From Thermofilaceae archaeon (GTDB lineage: Archaea > Thermoproteota > Thermoprotei > Thermofilales > Thermofilaceae): a stretch of DNA of 7,876 bases. Location: the NCBI GenBank assembly GCA_027017025.1, contig JALURH010000217.1, positions 1 through 7,876 on the forward strand. Reading direction: 5' to 3'. The position numbers and the translations under genes were made by a program. Each line of letters starts with the position of its first letter. The stretch's first letter is position 1. Shown here piece after piece: positions 7,380-7,876 of the stretch. The notes below the pieces were generated by a model. That model was not told where the DNA came from and searched no databases. It saw only the letters and a program-made list of their open reading frames with translations.

Positions 7380-7789
7380 CAAAGATATCTCTAAGCTTAT
7401 ATTTCTGGTAGAAGGGGGGTTTACGTGCATAAATTCTGTTGGGGTGATCCTTGAGCCTCTGTCAGTTTATATCCCCCAGAGATCCATAATACCTTATTTG
7501 TAATATACTTAATCTTTCCTAATATGTATCCCATAGATCCCTAAGCTGCGATTTGTATGGCTACAGCCTTCATCTTTACTTCAGCTACATCAAATATATC
7601 TACGTAGGTGTCGGGTTTATTAGACCAAAAATATCCTATAAAATGGAACGTAGTGCAGTAAAAATCCCTGCGATAAAATGTTCTCTACATATATTTGGTA
7701 GATAGCTGAAAATAACTGCTTCAGCCGCGAGTCCAGCAACCCTATGGTCTTGTAGGCTTTATAGGTGAGCTATGGATCAATAGTTAAAA
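7380..7789. other. Gene-free stretch downstream of the operon
   Basis: No convincing gene was found here. Two stop-free plus-strand stretches (7381-7503 and 7523-7705) lack an ATG and a good ribosome binding site; the second is about 60 codons, no more than chance allows. There is no clear oligo-T terminator directly after the stop at 7379. A TATA-like CTTATATTT lies at 7396-7404, followed by G-rich GAAGGGGGG, and could be a weak promoter for a short transcript or be chance. A 6-bp hairpin GCTGAA/TTCAGC sits at 7705-7725 with no U-tract. I saw no tRNA T-loop motif, no repeat array and no transposase. Confidence 0.6.
7547..7573 (-). repeat. Inverted partial copy of the gene 5 start
   Basis: Read on the minus strand, 7573-7560 is identical over 14 nt to 6669-6682 (ATGAAGGCTGTAGC). 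The match then continues with one mismatch, AT, a 3-nt gap, and ACAAAT-x-GCA. That is about 25 of 27 aligned bases, coding MKAVAIQIAA against MKAVAIVQIAI, and the minus-strand frame then reaches a stop. Neither flank is alike. It could be a remnant of an inverted duplication or, less likely, coincidence. Confidence 0.4.
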
Positions 7790-7876
7790 CTAGGTTAGGT
7801 TTTTCTCCCTTATGAGCCTAATTATTCCCCAGTTCATCGCTGTATGGGATAGCTCCTCGTAGCTTCTATTAGAAAG
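7790..7876 (-). CDS. Possible 3' end of a convergent gene running in from the right edge
   Basis: On the minus strand an open frame of 28 codons enters from base 7876 and ends in TAG at 7792-7790. The peptide reads like a protein C-terminus (SYEELSHTAMNWGIIRLIRE, then KNLT) and uses the codons favoured by the other genes here (AGA, AGG, ATA, CTA, GAG). It is too short to assign to a family, and its start is outside the window. TTTT follows the stop and might help termination. If real, it is convergent to the five-gene operon. If not, the whole stretch after 7379 is non-coding. Confidence 0.35.
   Translation of the reverse strand, partial: LSNRSYEELSHTAMNWGIIRLIREKNLT

Noticed and set aside
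7381..7503. Stop-free plus-strand stretch of about 40 codons after gene 5
   Set aside because: The only usable start (GTG 7444) would give about 19 residues and lacks a well-placed ribosome binding site.
7523..7705. Stop-free plus-strand stretch of about 60 codons
   Set aside because: It has no ATG near its beginning, no ribosome binding site before the TTG at 7553, a Tyr-rich composition unlike the neighbours, and a length within chance expectation.
7705..7725. GCTGAA/TTCAGC hairpin as an intrinsic terminator
   Set aside because: The stem is only 6 bp, the loop is 9 nt, no T-run follows, and it lies over 300 nt from the last stop codon.
7826..7850. C/D-box sRNA on the minus strand (GCGATGA resembling a C box)
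   Set aside because: No D box (CTGA) at a suitable distance and no second C'/D' pair.

Overview
The window looks like part of a hyperthermophilic archaeal chromosome, most likely a crenarchaeon (Thermoprotei). The evidence is heavy AGA/AGG arginine and ATA isoleucine use, GTG and possibly TTG starts, GGTG-type ribosome binding sites just before starts, genes packed with overlaps, and a large cell-surface protein rich in N-glycosylation sequons. I cannot name the genus.

Bases 1-7379 hold five plus-strand genes with no gap between them: (1) a very large surface-anchored transglutaminase-fold protein whose 5' end lies outside the window; (2) a polytopic membrane protein with a basic soluble tail; (3) a MoxR-family AAA+ ATPase; (4) a membrane-anchored DUF58 (von Willebrand A-like) protein; (5) a second polytopic membrane protein. 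Junctions overlap by 14, about 14, 4 and 4 nt, so the set is almost certainly one translationally coupled transcript. MoxR + DUF58 + transglutaminase (TgpA-like) is a known conserved association in bacteria and archaea, in which the AAA+ ATPase is thought to act as a chaperone or remodelling factor on the vWA partner and the membrane protein. Genes 2 and 5 are unrecognised and are presumably integral parts of the same membrane complex.

The most unusual point is in gene 1. The transglutaminase fold keeps the His and Asp of the catalytic triad, but the expected Cys is Tyr, so the domain is probably a non-catalytic binding or structural module. It is followed by about six beta-sandwich domains, one membrane helix, a PKD/Ig-like domain and a DUF4129-like helical domain. 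All 18 N-X-S/T sequons visible lie before the membrane helix and none after it, which fits an outside ectodomain and an inside tail that could meet the MoxR/DUF58 proteins. The DUF58 protein also has an altered MIDAS metal site.

Bases 7380-7789 contain no convincing gene. They do include a short inverted, imperfect copy of the first codons of gene 5. From 7876 back to 7790 a minus-strand frame enters from the right edge and may be the 3' end of a convergent gene. I saw no tRNA, rRNA, CRISPR array or insertion sequence.
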